Of a DNA stretch of 64,000 nucleotides, positions 10,928 to 19,975 are shown piece by piece. A program made the position numbers and the translations under genes. This stretch comes from Lentinus brumalis (taxonomy: Eukaryota > Basidiomycota > Agaricomycetes > Polyporales > Polyporaceae), in contig MARA01000068.1 in assembly GCA_001792895.1 (NCBI GenBank), positions 1 through 64,000 of the forward strand, in the 5' to 3' direction. The first letter of the stretch is position 1. Every line of letters begins with the position of its first letter. A model generated the notes under the pieces. That model saw only the letters and a program-made list of their open reading frames with translations, ran no database searches and was not told the DNA's origin.

Positions 10928-11356
10928 TCGTCTCGTGGGTTTACATACTTATATTGCAGACGCTTAAATGCTGATCAGCTTTCAACGTTCACCGGTGCGG
11001 CGTCGGGCTTGGCCGTGCTTTTAGGACAAAGATCTTAGTGACAATTTGTCTGCGGATGCCGAAAGTGACGCGCCGTTGCGCGGCTTAGTATTGAGTAATG
11101 AAAATCCGACAGCCGGTGCGAGGCATATGATATTTTACGGAGGGCCGCGCGGAGAGTGCGGGTCTTGATCATACAAGAATCGGAACGCGATTATGATCTG
11201 TACATGCTTCAACGTCCATGTCTCGCTCACCGCCTCCCTCTTGTCTGCCTTCCAATCTTTGCGACCGCCACATTACACGGAACCCGTGGGCATGGTGCTC
11301 GACACAGTCTCGCCGCTCCGCTCAGTGTCGGCCATTGTTAGACTTGGTGTCGATCC

Positions 11357-11854
11357 TCATGCCGATCTCAGCGAAGCGTCGCTGGAGCTGACGGTGCTCG
11401 TCCATGTCAGCGACGTTGCTGAGTCTGGCGACGTTGCGAGAGACGGCGGGGGGGTGGGGGGGATGTATCTTGGGATTGGTTTGGGTCTCCCACTGGCTCT
11501 CCTCCATGCGCTGGCAATACACGGTATGAGCCGCTTCCATGACCAGCTCTTCTCTGTCAGGTTTCTGCTCACGAGGAGCAGGTGTCTCTCTCCACAGATC
11601 CTTCCTTCGTCTCCTCTGGCGAGCTTCACGACGTACTCCACTTTGTCTCTTTCTGCAACTCTGATGCGCTCGATGACGAACCATCCTAGGTGTGCATAGG
11701 CTCGCGGTTCGCGGGTGTATAGTTTGAGGCTGACTCCCTCTCTGATCATGATTGTAGGAGGCTCGATCATGATGAGGGTGTCTGGGTTTACTCCTACTCC
11801 TCGAGCGACGTGCCGAACCACTGCTGTGTAGAATCCGGTGGGCGGTGTAGTCAT
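11357..11854 (-). CDS. Orphan protein with beta-rich core (up to 165 aa)
   Basis: Unknown function. It begins MTTPPTGFYTAVVRHVARGVG and contains a strand-rich core (IMIREGVSLKLYTREPRA, LGWFVIERIRV, KVEYVVKLARG, HLLLVS). After about residue 100 the frame becomes Ser/Pro/Thr-rich across C-runs near 11446-11460. The alternative frame there reads VADMDEHRQLQRRFAEIGMR, which looks more protein-like, so the C-terminus may be shifted by a homopolymer indel or an unseen intron. Its ATG overlaps the TGA of the upstream ORF in an ATGA arrangement (11851-11854). Confidence 0.4.
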   Translation of the reverse strand: MTTPPTGFYTAVVRHVARGVGVNPDTLIMIEPPTIMIREGVSLKLYTREPRAYAHLGWFVIERIRVAERDKVEYVVKLARGDEGRICGERHLLLVSRNLTEKSWSWKRLIPCIASAWRRASGRPKPIPRYIPPTPPPSLATSPDSATSLTWTSTVSSSDASLRSA

Positions 11855-12252
11855 TGTGTCTTTGCGCGATTTCGAGACGGAGCGGGAGTGAGCGGATTGG
11901 TAGCAGGGGATCGCGGTTGCGTTCGTCGTTTTGGCGTGGGGATGCTTGTCCAGTTCTCAAACTGCTTTTTAGCTAGACGTGGCAGCTGCTCATTGGGTGT
12001 AAATAGCCAGCCGAATCGGACCGTTACAAGGCCGAGGCCATTGAAATTCATGAGATAGAGCGAATCGGAGGCGAGAGAGACCCTTCTTGCGCTTCTCAGA
12101 TTGACATTCCAGTTCATAGTGAGTGCAGAGAGCCTGATGGAGGTGGGTTGCTTCCTCTCAGGGACAGCATGCTCCAGCCTCTTACGTGGGGTAGGAGATG
12201 TTGCTTGGCCATCCGCTCGTACTTGACGCTGAATTGGTCTGGCATTTCGCAT
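11851..12252 (-). CDS. Small basic orphan ORF (133 aa) with a strong TATA box
   Basis: Unknown function. The ORF reads MRNARPIQRQVRADGQ... to ...APSRNRAKTQ; it is strongly basic, with a hydrophobic middle (VSLASDSLYLMNFNGLGLVTVRF). A TATATAATC box begins only about 25 bases before the ATG at 12252, so transcripts may start inside the ORF. The next in-frame ATG (MNWNVNLRSARR) would then be the real start. It ends in an ATGA overlap with the following ORF. Confidence 0.35.
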   Translation of the reverse strand: MRNARPIQRQVRADGQATSPTPRKRLEHAVPERKQPTSIRLSALTMNWNVNLRSARRVSLASDSLYLMNFNGLGLVTVRFGWLFTPNEQLPRLAKKQFENWTSIPTPKRRTQPRSPATNPLTPAPSRNRAKTQ

Positions 12253-12271
12253 GCTGAGACGGAGTGCAGCA

Positions 12272-12282
12272 GATTATATACC
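12272..12282 (-). promoter_or_regulatory. Strong TATA box (GGTATATAATC)
   Basis: The minus strand reads GAGGTATATAATCTGC, close to a consensus TATA box, directly upstream of the 12252 start. It is the best core-promoter match in the block. Confidence 0.5.
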
Positions 12283-12289
12283 TCAGTCG

Positions 12290-13100
12290 AAGTCAGCATG
12301 ACTGGCAGAAGAATTCATTTGCCCATGCCAGGACTCGAAAGTGCGGAAACGTCTTGCGCCACTTAACTCATGGCACTGGGCGCCTGCCGGTAGTCGGCAG
12401 TTTTACGTTGCCGGTGCTTAGTCAGGTTCGGCTTTCCCTTGGCTGGCCTCCCAGCAGACAGCTCGTCCTGCGCCGACACTTGGAGGTGCGAGCTCTTGCA
12501 TGGAGGCAGGCTGATGGCTTGGCCTGACTAGGGCTGGTGCCGTAGGATCTCGAAGATCAGCGGGGATGGCAGGGTACGTCTTCCCTTACGCCGGTTGAGC
12601 TGACTCGAACGTACGCAGATCGCGTCGTGATCAAGACTCCTCCCCATCCCCCTGCCAGAAAGATCGGCTGCTAGGGGGCTAGCGGTGTAGTAGCCGGCGC
12701 ATACTGGTCGAGACCGCAGAACTCTCTATATGTCAGAGGAGGACGTAGTCCGTGGCTTAATGGCCCCGCGCTGAAGCACGTCTCGTATTATTGGGATTGA
12801 TAGGCCGACGGACATCTCTCGTGTACTTGTGCCAATGTATATCGTAGCTCATATATCTCTAGACATGTGTGATTACTCGGTGTGGCCGCTCCTAGGAGCC
12901 AGGGACCGAGACAGCAACTCGCCGTGGTGGCGGTTAAAGGAAGAGGAGCCCCTCTGCTGGGCATACCTTACTTCCGGAGGACATGTATCTTATCGGCATC
13001 ATCCGTCGGACCTCGTCGAACTTGCAACTTTCGTCACACGCCTCGATCCAATACATTAGACATGTTTCAGAAGACGTACATTGACAATATAAAGAAGGAC
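12290..13100. other. No supported gene
   Basis: Plus-strand ORFs at 12.26-12.53 and 12.83-13.1 kb are short and motif-free. The stretch lies between the TATA box of the orphan block and the stop codon of the duplicated gene. Confidence 0.3.
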
Positions 13101-13106
13101 TGATTG

Positions 13107-14865
13107 TTTACGCCGAGTCGCAGACATCTTCGAGCTCGTTCCTTGCAGTCTCGTCCGTCTGCAGCCGACTCTTGCTCGAGCGCAGCGTCTTCAGTGTGAT
13201 CCAGCTCGGTTCAAACTTAGTACGAAACCACAAGTAACGACCGGACACAGACGGATGACGGTCCTCGGCGCATATCCCCGTCCACTGGCCCGCCTTCCAT
13301 ACCCATGTCTGCACGTCCCCGTGAGTGTGTGGCCATGCACAAAGAGGTCACCCGACTTGGCAACCAACGAAGGTGGGTTGATCAGAGCATATGGCGCTGA
13401 CGTCCGCCACCATCGCGTAACGCCGTAGGGACCTCCTGCTCGAAAGCCGCGCACGGCAACGACGGGATGCACGTCCGTGGGAGGGCGAGGTCCGTCGACC
13501 GTGCAAGGGGGAGGAGGAAGCTCACCTCCTACTCTCGGAGGCTCAGCGACATGCTCAGAGGACGCTACCGTTGGGACCGTATGATCTTCTGTCGCGGAAG
13601 GGCCGGCCACTCTCTGCTCCTCGACGTCACGGACAGTCGCGAGATCGTCCGGCGACGACAACGAGCCTGGGATAGAACATATAGTAAAGCGAACCGTCCT
13701 GGAACGACGCACCCCGTCCGCGGCTGGTAAGCCGGACGGCATCGATGGCTCGGTTGCCGTAGCGGAGGATGTGGCGGCTCTGGGAGTACCGTTCGGAGGG
13801 AACGGCGATGCCGCAGCAGACATCGAGCGAGTAGGCGCATTATACAACGCTGGTGGTGTAGTGACGGCGGCAGGAGTCTGAGAGGAAGCGAACGATACGG
13901 ATCCTGTGGTCATCACGGGAGCGTCCTCATGGGTCCCCGTAGCCTGGAGAGCCACAGGCTCATGCGACTGCGAGACTGGTCCGGATGCAGACGGGCTGGT
14001 GAAGGGAGGGACGCCTTCGGTAGCCGGAGGAGGGGGACTGGGTTCAACACTCGAGCGGACTGGTTCTCTTGGTGATTGGACGCAGCTTCCTCGTGCGAAG
14101 GGCCGGCCAGCGGGCACACTTCGGAAACGTTCGACCACGACGTCCGCGACAGGCTCCCAGCGCGAAAGAGCTCGAGCTCGCCAGTCATGTCGCTCTCACA
14201 GGGACGTCTATCCTGCAGTTTGCCGAGCATCGTCAGCGGCAAAGTCAGAACGCCAGAACGCCAGAACTCACGTCACAAGCAACCGAACATTGCACCATCG
14301 CCGGCTCTATGAACTCCTCTGTGGACATGGACGCTTCAGTGGGATCATCCCTGTCCATGTCCATCTCGTATGCTTCAACCCAGCGCGGGGGAGTAGATGG
14401 TGCTGACGGGACTGAGACGCGAGGCGGCCAGCTACGCAGACCGTCGTGAACACAGACAGACAGGAAGAAGTAGGACGGACGAGACCCACCTCGAACGCAA
14501 CCCGTCATCTGCTCGCCGACTCGCACTAGCCTCTGCCTTGCTCTTCACCAGCTGCAACCTCCTGTTGAGGTGCGATCTCTGCAGAACATGAGACTCGCGC
14601 ACAGATACGGACATAACCCGCTACACACCTTGTACTGAGCAAGTACAGCGGCATCAAGAGGAAGAAACCTCGTGGAGGCCGTGAAGACACGAGTCCGGCG
14701 CGTCATCGTACTGAGCCACAGGGTGCAAGAAGCGGCCGCTGGGGCGCAAGGAAGCAAGGTGTGTCTGACGCATGCTCACGAGTCGACATTTGACTGACAG
14801 GACTGACGAAAGGCCAAGGTACGAAAGGTGAGCACGGTCAATCAGGTCAACCAACGTTGATCCCG
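13107..14865. repeat. Segmental duplication, unit 1 (direct copy at 56138-57876)
   Basis: The sequence matches 56138-57876 in direct orientation. The offset is 43,011 bases from about 14.04 kb onward and 43,031 at the left end because of small indels. The right half (about 14.07-14.865 kb) appears base-for-base identical by comparison of the two stretches. The left half has scattered substitutions and a 21-base in-frame indel near 13.51 kb. Similarity starts at the stop codon of the gene and ends at gatcccg, 92 bases upstream of its ATG. Confidence 0.9.
13108..14773 (-). pseudogene. Duplicated orphan gene, copy 1 (two single-base frameshifts)
   Basis: Unknown function. Reading on minus from the ATG at 14773 (MRQTHLASLRPSG), exons join in phase: ...CLHGLHE / RSHLNRRLQLVKSK..., then SWPPRVSVPSAPST...SVACD, then DRRPCESDMTGELELF.... 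The long last exon is Ser/Pro/Thr-rich and ends with a compact region (GVTRWWRTSAPYAL, SGDLFVHGH, WVWKAGQW) to ...EDVCDSA. Compared with the copy at 56139-57784, this copy lacks one G in a G-run near 14035 and one C in a C-run near 13319, each shifting the frame. The middle segment is open here but shifted in copy 2. Probably a recently inactivated gene; function unknown. Confidence 0.6.
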
Positions 14866-14869
14866 GTGC

Positions 14870-15136
14870 AAACATTTCCCGCACTTAGTCAGCAAATGAT
14901 CTCACCCTAATCGGATGGCGGCGGCAGGCACCAGTTCAGACTTCGCGTTGGGTGGTTGCAGGTGGGTGCTCAAGTAGCTGGCAGTCAAATGTCGAGACAT
15001 GTCGACGGCGACGAATCGTCACGACAGCCATGAACCGCCAAAATTGGCCAGAAACCTAAGAAACGAATGGTTCCGAATGCGGAAGGATAGATGAAAACGA
15101 TACAGCAGACTGCTAACTGCAAAGTAGGCACAGTGA
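14870..15136. other. No supported feature
   Basis: Short spacer between two minus-strand genes. I see nothing beyond ordinary 5' and 3' flank. Confidence 0.3.
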
Positions 15137-16308
15137 TCACATATCTCCAAGCGACGCCCGCAACTCACACATGCGAGCCACTGCTGCACACAGGGTTCCG
15201 ACTAAGGCGTCGAGATCACCACATAATGCATGGGATGTCTTGACTACGCCGCCGAGGTCTGCAATGAGAAATCGCTCGCCATGAGAGTCATGCAAGGTGG
15301 AAGGCTCAACTCCGGCCGAGTGTAACCCGTGCTGCAGACGATCGTTAACAGTCAGGCAGAGAATGAGCGTGACATACACGTACCTCCATCTGTCGCAGTA
15401 AGGTGAGCTGTCTCCTTCCCTGAGTACTCAAAATCCGAGAGATACCCGACAATTTGGAGGAGGCGCTCAGGTATGAAGGTTCGTCCAGACTGTTGACTGA
15501 TCGCAGTTGGGCCAACGTCTGAGCGGACTGTAGAGCACACTCCCGCGCATAGAGCATATCAGAGGTAGATTGACGAAGCGGTTGCAGGCCTGCTGCCATC
15601 CGTCCATCCGTCAAAGGCCGGATCACATCCTCGAACGCTCCCTGGCAGAACATCAACAAACGAGTCACCGAGGATGACAACGGCTTACCTCAGGTTCACT
15701 GAGTATCGAGAGGAGCGGCCGAATTTCGCAGAAGAGCCTGCGCAACTCACGTTCTAGGGTCCGCGCCGTCGCACAGTCTTCGCGGCAGACATCGATGCGG
15801 TCTTGGAAACGTTGCCGAGCGTCCACTGACAGGTAGTGGGCAGTCTGGGCAAACTCTACACACAACTGTGCGCAGCGAAGGGAGTTCTAATGATTGACCG
15901 CAGACGCCGGAGGGGCAAATCAACATACCTCGTTAGACGACTGGCGCGCCACGTTAATCAATCTCACCGCAGACGCAAAACGGGCGTTGAGTGTTGCCAG
16001 CATAGACTCCGCGCGAGCCCGCGCGGCCAATCCACGCAACAGAGACAGGGTCCGGGCCCGGTACAATTGATTACGGGTCTCCCGCATCGTCAGATAAGCT
16101 TGGAAGACGACGTCGACATCTTCAGCATTGTTGACAGAGACAGATATTCTACGGATGTGTGAGCAGGCGAGAAGCGGACTTACCAACAGATGACTTACTG
16201 CTGTAGTCCGGATGCCCAAGCTCGCCTGAGCCGCAGCCCAGTGTCTTCCACGCGACGGAGCTCGAGCAGCAACCGATGTCTGCGCACAGTGGCTGCAGAG
16301 TCAGACAT
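15137..16308 (-). CDS. Intact five-exon helical orphan protein
   Basis: Function unknown. The model starts at ATG 16308 (MSDSAATVRRHRLLLEL). Four introns of roughly 50-63 bp with good GTAAGT/GTATGT/GTACGT donors and CAG/TAG acceptors all join in frame: ...WASGLQ / ISVSVNNAEDVDVVFQ; ...ARQSSNE / LCVEFAQTAHYL; ...LSILSEPE / GAFEDVIRPL; ...LLRQME / HGLHSAGVEPST. It ends ARMCELRASLGDM at 15137. The product is about 300 residues, almost all alpha-helical, with heptad-like Leu/Arg/Ala spacing and no catalytic motif. No lesions were found, so it may be expressed. A 378-base internal part (15593-15970) is copied, inverted, at 53750-54134. Confidence 0.75.
15593..15970. repeat. Source of inverted partial duplication (copy at 53750-54134)
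   Basis: This stretch covers the end of exon 2, intron 2, exon 3, intron 3 and the start of exon 4. It reappears reverse-complemented at 53750-54134; the encoded 66-residue stretch is identical in both places. Confidence 0.9.
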
Positions 16309-16578
16309 CGCAACAAGAGTGGAACGGTCGATATAAGTCTTACCTGGCAGACCAGCAGGGGGGATATGATGCCCAAGGAAGTTTGAACAATTGCTTTGCA
16401 ACAGTTTGCGACTCCTTCGGTCTTGGACATGATTATCCCCAGACGATGGGTAGACTGTTTGGCCAGGATACAAGAAGAGTTTTCGCCTTGTAGGACTCTT
16501 ACAGTTGCAAAGTGGAAGGTGTCAGGGAGGGGGTAGGAACTTGAACTTGAAGACGGAGACGGAGACGCCCTGCGAACG

Positions 16579-16975
16579 AGGACCCCGGCAAAAGCGCCCG
16601 GAGCTCATATGCCAGGATCACCGAAAATGGGCCCCGAGGGCCCCGAAAGTTGCCTGCCAATCACCGAAAATGGCCCCGAAGAAGTGCGATGTCACATCCT
16701 GGAGAGGTCGTGCTGGTATGTCGGGATCACCGAGATTCGGCGGGGTGGGGTCCTTCCTGGGATGAGCACCGGGGTCCACCGACTCCCGAGCAACCAGCTT
16801 GAACTGATGCTCGTGAATCAGACGGCCGGTCGTCTTACACGAGCGAAATAGCATCCGGCCGGCTCGGCAGCGTGAAACCGGCCTCTAAGCGCCCGAGATG
16901 TTATGTGCGCGAGCACCGAAAACCAGGGGCCGGAGAGAGCTTACGTGCCAATAACCCAAATTCACTCTTTGCACG
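16579..16975. mobile_element. Rearranged relative of a short inverted-repeat element
   Basis: It begins AGGACCCCGGCAAAAGCGCC, continuing with near identity to 57890-57925 (two mismatches in about 34 bases). Near 16908-16970 it carries gcgagcaccgaaaacc...ggggccggagag, the reverse complement of 57949-58008. The interior has repeated atcaccgaaaatgg words. No ORF is credible. It is probably a non-autonomous DNA element or a mosaic of two copies. Confidence 0.5.
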
Positions 16976-17025
16976 AACGTGTAAGCGGCGCCTGCGCGTT
17001 CGCACACTCCTCCGAGTCGCGGCGT

Positions 17026-17076
17026 TACCTCCTCCTCCTCCGCTCCTCCTCCTCCTCCTCCTCCTCCTCCTCCCCC
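17026..17076. repeat. (CTC)n trinucleotide microsatellite
   Basis: A run of about 15 CTC/TCC units with one CCG interruption. Long Ser-, Pro-, Leu- or Glu-rich readings across it are shadows of the repeat. Confidence 0.9.
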
Positions 17077-17326
17077 ACTGCAGTGAACGATCCTTTCTGT
17101 GAGTATCAAACGTGCGTCGACGTCTGAACGTTGAATCTTTGGCATGGTGCCTGGCAATCGAAAGAACAGCATGGAGGTGCCAATAGGTTCGTGTTTGTTT
17201 TCCAACGATTTTCCTTTGTAACGGACCCTTCATAAGTCTGGCCAACTGGCGTAGCTGCGGTTCCTATATTCGCTAATCCACTCTCAACCGTGTATCGTCC
17301 CCTTACCATCTGGCCCGTCGAACGGT

Positions 17327-17556
17327 ATGTCGAACGGCGAGTCACCCGTGCGCGGGAACCGTAGGAGGTGAGTCCAGCACACGCTCCGGACCGCCCTCTG
17401 AACCGTGCTGAACCCGCCTTCGCTTCGTCCAGCGAGTCGTCCCACCCTGCATACGAGGAGTTCATCTCGGATCGGTGGGACAGTGTCGACCAAGCTCATA
17501 TGCCTGCAGATGCCAGGCAAGTTGTCTTGTGGCTCATGCAGAGGCGTCGACGCTGA
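17327..17556 (+). CDS. Possible small two-exon gene (about 58 aa)
   Basis: ATG 17327 reads MSNGESPVRGNRR. A GTGAGT donor near 17370 and a CAG acceptor near 17432 join it in frame to ESSHPAYEEFISDRWDSVDQ and a basic C-terminus QRRRR before the TGA at 17554. The second exon has protein-like composition. It may be a small gene, or leading exons of the gene starting at 17585 that I cannot link because of the stop. Confidence 0.3.
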
Positions 17557-17584
17557 CACACGTACTTGAAGGTCTGAAAAGGCG

Positions 17585-18762
17585 ATGGGGAAGAGACCTG
17601 CCTACTCGATGGCCGCGCCGAGCACGTCTGAAAGCTCGCACCAAGGCCTCCAGATCCCTGTGTCTTCCAATGAAGTTGCTCAGTCCTTCGACGCGAAACT
17701 GAACAACATCATGGCGCAGTTGAAGGCTTCGCAAGGTTCTGCTCCTACGTGAGTATTAGATATTCTACCTGCTGGACGACGACCGAGATTGTCCGTCACA
17801 GCACGCCCACAGCTGCCATGAGGAAGCGATCTAGATCCCCCAGCGTGTACGCCGATGCTTCCCCCTTTTCTGAAAGTGAACAACTTGCCGCAGGCGGCAA
17901 CCGACCCAGGAAGAAGGCGCGTCAAGCTTCCGAAGCCCGCCCTGCACTACAATCGCCGTCGCCGTCCCGGAAGAGCAAGGGGCCCCACAGCACCCAGATC
18001 TGTGTCGCTTCATCGTGAGTCTTTTCGCCGGACATGGTGAACCACGTAGGCTGACTATGGGGTAGCCAGCACACCGGGAGTATCCGGGATTTCACCCAAG
18101 ATCCGCCGAATCCTTCGTCCTCACGCTCTCCCGGTGGCAGCCATGCAACCGTTCGACGCACTGCAGACGGCATGCCTCTAACTGCGCATGAGAGCGATTC
18201 AGCTCGCGGGCAAGGCCGTGCTGTCACCGAGCAAGGGGCGACGTATGGTCATCCTAGCCACTTGGGCGCCGCCGCGGATGGAGCTCGACTGGCGGCGGCG
18301 GCGGCTACTCGGTCCCATGGTCCAGCGCAAGCCCGTCCGTTGTCTCGCGCTGATGGCGTAGGATCTAGGGCCGATGAGGAGAGCCCACGCTGGGTGAGTG
18401 TCTATGTCATCCCGCCCACGCTACCACTGATTGGTCAATGTGTCTAGTCGCATGAGGTCCTTCGCATGCTCCATGAATTGCGTGGTGAAGTGCGTCAGCT
18501 CAGGGGAGAGCTACTGAGCGGACAGGGTCAACGAGGCCAAGAAGTAGTCCACAACCATATCTTTCCGCCCCCCGCCCCTGCCGCTCCAGTCGCCACTCCG
18601 GCCCCTGTCGCCGCTGCTGTCGCTGCCGCCTCCTCGACCGGAGCGCCCTCCAACCCAATCGCAGGTACCCGGTGCGATGCACCTTCGAACGATACGGTTT
18701 TGAGCGATGTCGCCGTGCAGATTCGCCGGGAGGGTAGGGTGGTGACGGTGACCTTGTTGTGA
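17585..18762 (+). CDS. Intact four-exon orphan protein, basic and Ala/Pro-rich
   Basis: Function unknown. ATG 17585 reads MGKRPAYSMAAPSTSE. Exon 1 ends at 17748 with a GTGAGT donor. Two further GTGAGT introns follow (near 18012-18065 and 18395-18447), and all joins keep the frame to the TGA at 18760. Order: N-terminal Ser/Gln-rich piece with a short helix; basic NRPRKKARQASE (possible nuclear signal); a disordered Ser/Arg/Gly stretch; the helix HEVLRMLHELRGEVRQLRGE, likely a coiled coil; an Ala/Pro/Val-rich linker; and a C-terminal strand pair QIRREGRVVTVTLL. No lesions are seen. The overall layout recalls DNA-associated or scaffold proteins, but I cannot name a family. Confidence 0.65.
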
Positions 18763-18769
18763 AAGTGAG

Positions 18770-19325
18770 TCTCGCCATCATCCATACAAAGTCATGCCTC
18801 CCATGTCCCCTGTTTCGACATGTCTCGAGTATTTCCCCGTCTCCCCTCATTCTGCATGCACAAATTGTCTGATATTCTCGTTCGTGTCTGATATAAATTC
18901 TCTGGTCTCGTCATCCTTCCTTCCTCCATGTGTTTCTCATTTCCAAGGCCTGCCTATCTTCCCTTAATTATGCTCAGTGGCGGCGCTCGCCCTTTCATGT
19001 ACCACTAGAGCGGCAACAACGCGTATGGGCCTGTGTCCTTGTACCTTTTATGACCGTATATCTTACCAGACAACTTGTAATCTCCATGTATCTCATTCAA
19101 ACTTCAGCCGATCTCGTCGGCGTCCGATATCTCTTTGTTTTTCTGAGCTATAGCGATGACAGCCAGCCGTTTTCGCGATTGGGTGGGCATGCTGAATAAC
19201 TATGGTGAACTACTTTACGCGAAACGGCGGAAATGATTCGGCGCTCACGGTATGTGTTGAGCGCACTGTCACGGTAATGCAACATGTAGACAGGTTCCGT
19301 GACGTCGTCCTATAGGTACCGCCAT
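18770..19325. other. No supported gene
   Basis: 3' flank of the preceding gene; T- and C-rich with scattered stop codons in all frames. Confidence 0.35.
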
Positions 19326-19330
19326 AGCAA

Positions 19331-19948
19331 TCAGTCCACCTTGTTCCTGACGACGCCTTTCATGGCCGTACGCAATTGTGGAGCGTGATGCGTTTCGATT
19401 GTACACGGGGCGACCAAGTAGTACGAGAGAGGGTGCAGCCCGGGCTCCTCCTCGTCCTCATCTATCGCGACAACCTTGCCTTTGACTTTCGCTGTCCTCG
19501 CCTTGCCGACGGGGCGCGGCTTGGGCTTGGGCTTGGGCTTGGGGGGAGCATCGGGAACAGCGGCAGCGGTAATGGGTACAGCTTGCACGCTGACCGAAGG
19601 GCCGGAAACGCGCTCGTTGACGATGGTAGTACGACCGCGGGTGTTGCGAGATGCATTGGCCCGGGCGGACGGGCCCGCAGCCGCAGCAAGATGTTCCGGG
19701 AGCGGTATGGGGACGATGAGCAGCAGGCTTGTCGACCAACAGGAAACGAGGACGCAGCGGGTGTGCGAGAGAGTGCGATAGAGATGGACGAGCTCGACGT
19801 CGCCGAACATCACAAGGCGACCGGCGTATCCTGCTTCCGGTGGAGTCACTGTTGGGCTCGAGAGGGAAGTCATTGAACGGGTCGGGGTTGACGACTCTGA
19901 TGCAATGGAGGAGGAGGAGCTATGGTGCAGAGGCGCGCCGATGAGCAC
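19331..19948 (-). CDS. Low-complexity ORF with KP repeat
   Basis: A 205-codon reading on minus starts MLIGAPLHHSSSSS, passes a hydrophobic patch (WSTSLLLIVPIPLPEHL) and an alternating Lys-Pro run encoded by a hexamer repeat (ggcttg)n near 19516-19544. It then has the basic GKARTAKVKGKVVAIDEDEEE and ends at 19331. It lies just downstream of, and on the same strand as, the decayed gene at 19976-21911 and may be its 3' exons. Function unknown and reality uncertain. Confidence 0.3.
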   Translation of the reverse strand: MLIGAPLHHSSSSSIASESSTPTRSMTSLSSPTVTPPEAGYAGRLVMFGDVELVHLYRTLSHTRCVLVSCWSTSLLLIVPIPLPEHLAAAAGPSARANASRNTRGRTTIVNERVSGPSVSVQAVPITAAAVPDAPPKPKPKPKPRPVGKARTAKVKGKVVAIDEDEEEPGLHPLSYYLVAPCTIETHHAPQLRTAMKGVVRNKVD

Positions 19949-19975
19949 CGCTATCAGTGCACGCGAGTACGCGCC

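Noticed and set aside
14545..14757. 70-codon ORFs repeated at 57556-57768
   Set aside because: They are identical in both places only because they lie in the duplication; they are out of frame with the spliced gene model.
17026..17076. Poly-Leu, poly-Ser or Glu-rich ORFs crossing the CTC run
   Set aside because: All are readings of a microsatellite and lack flanking coding continuity.
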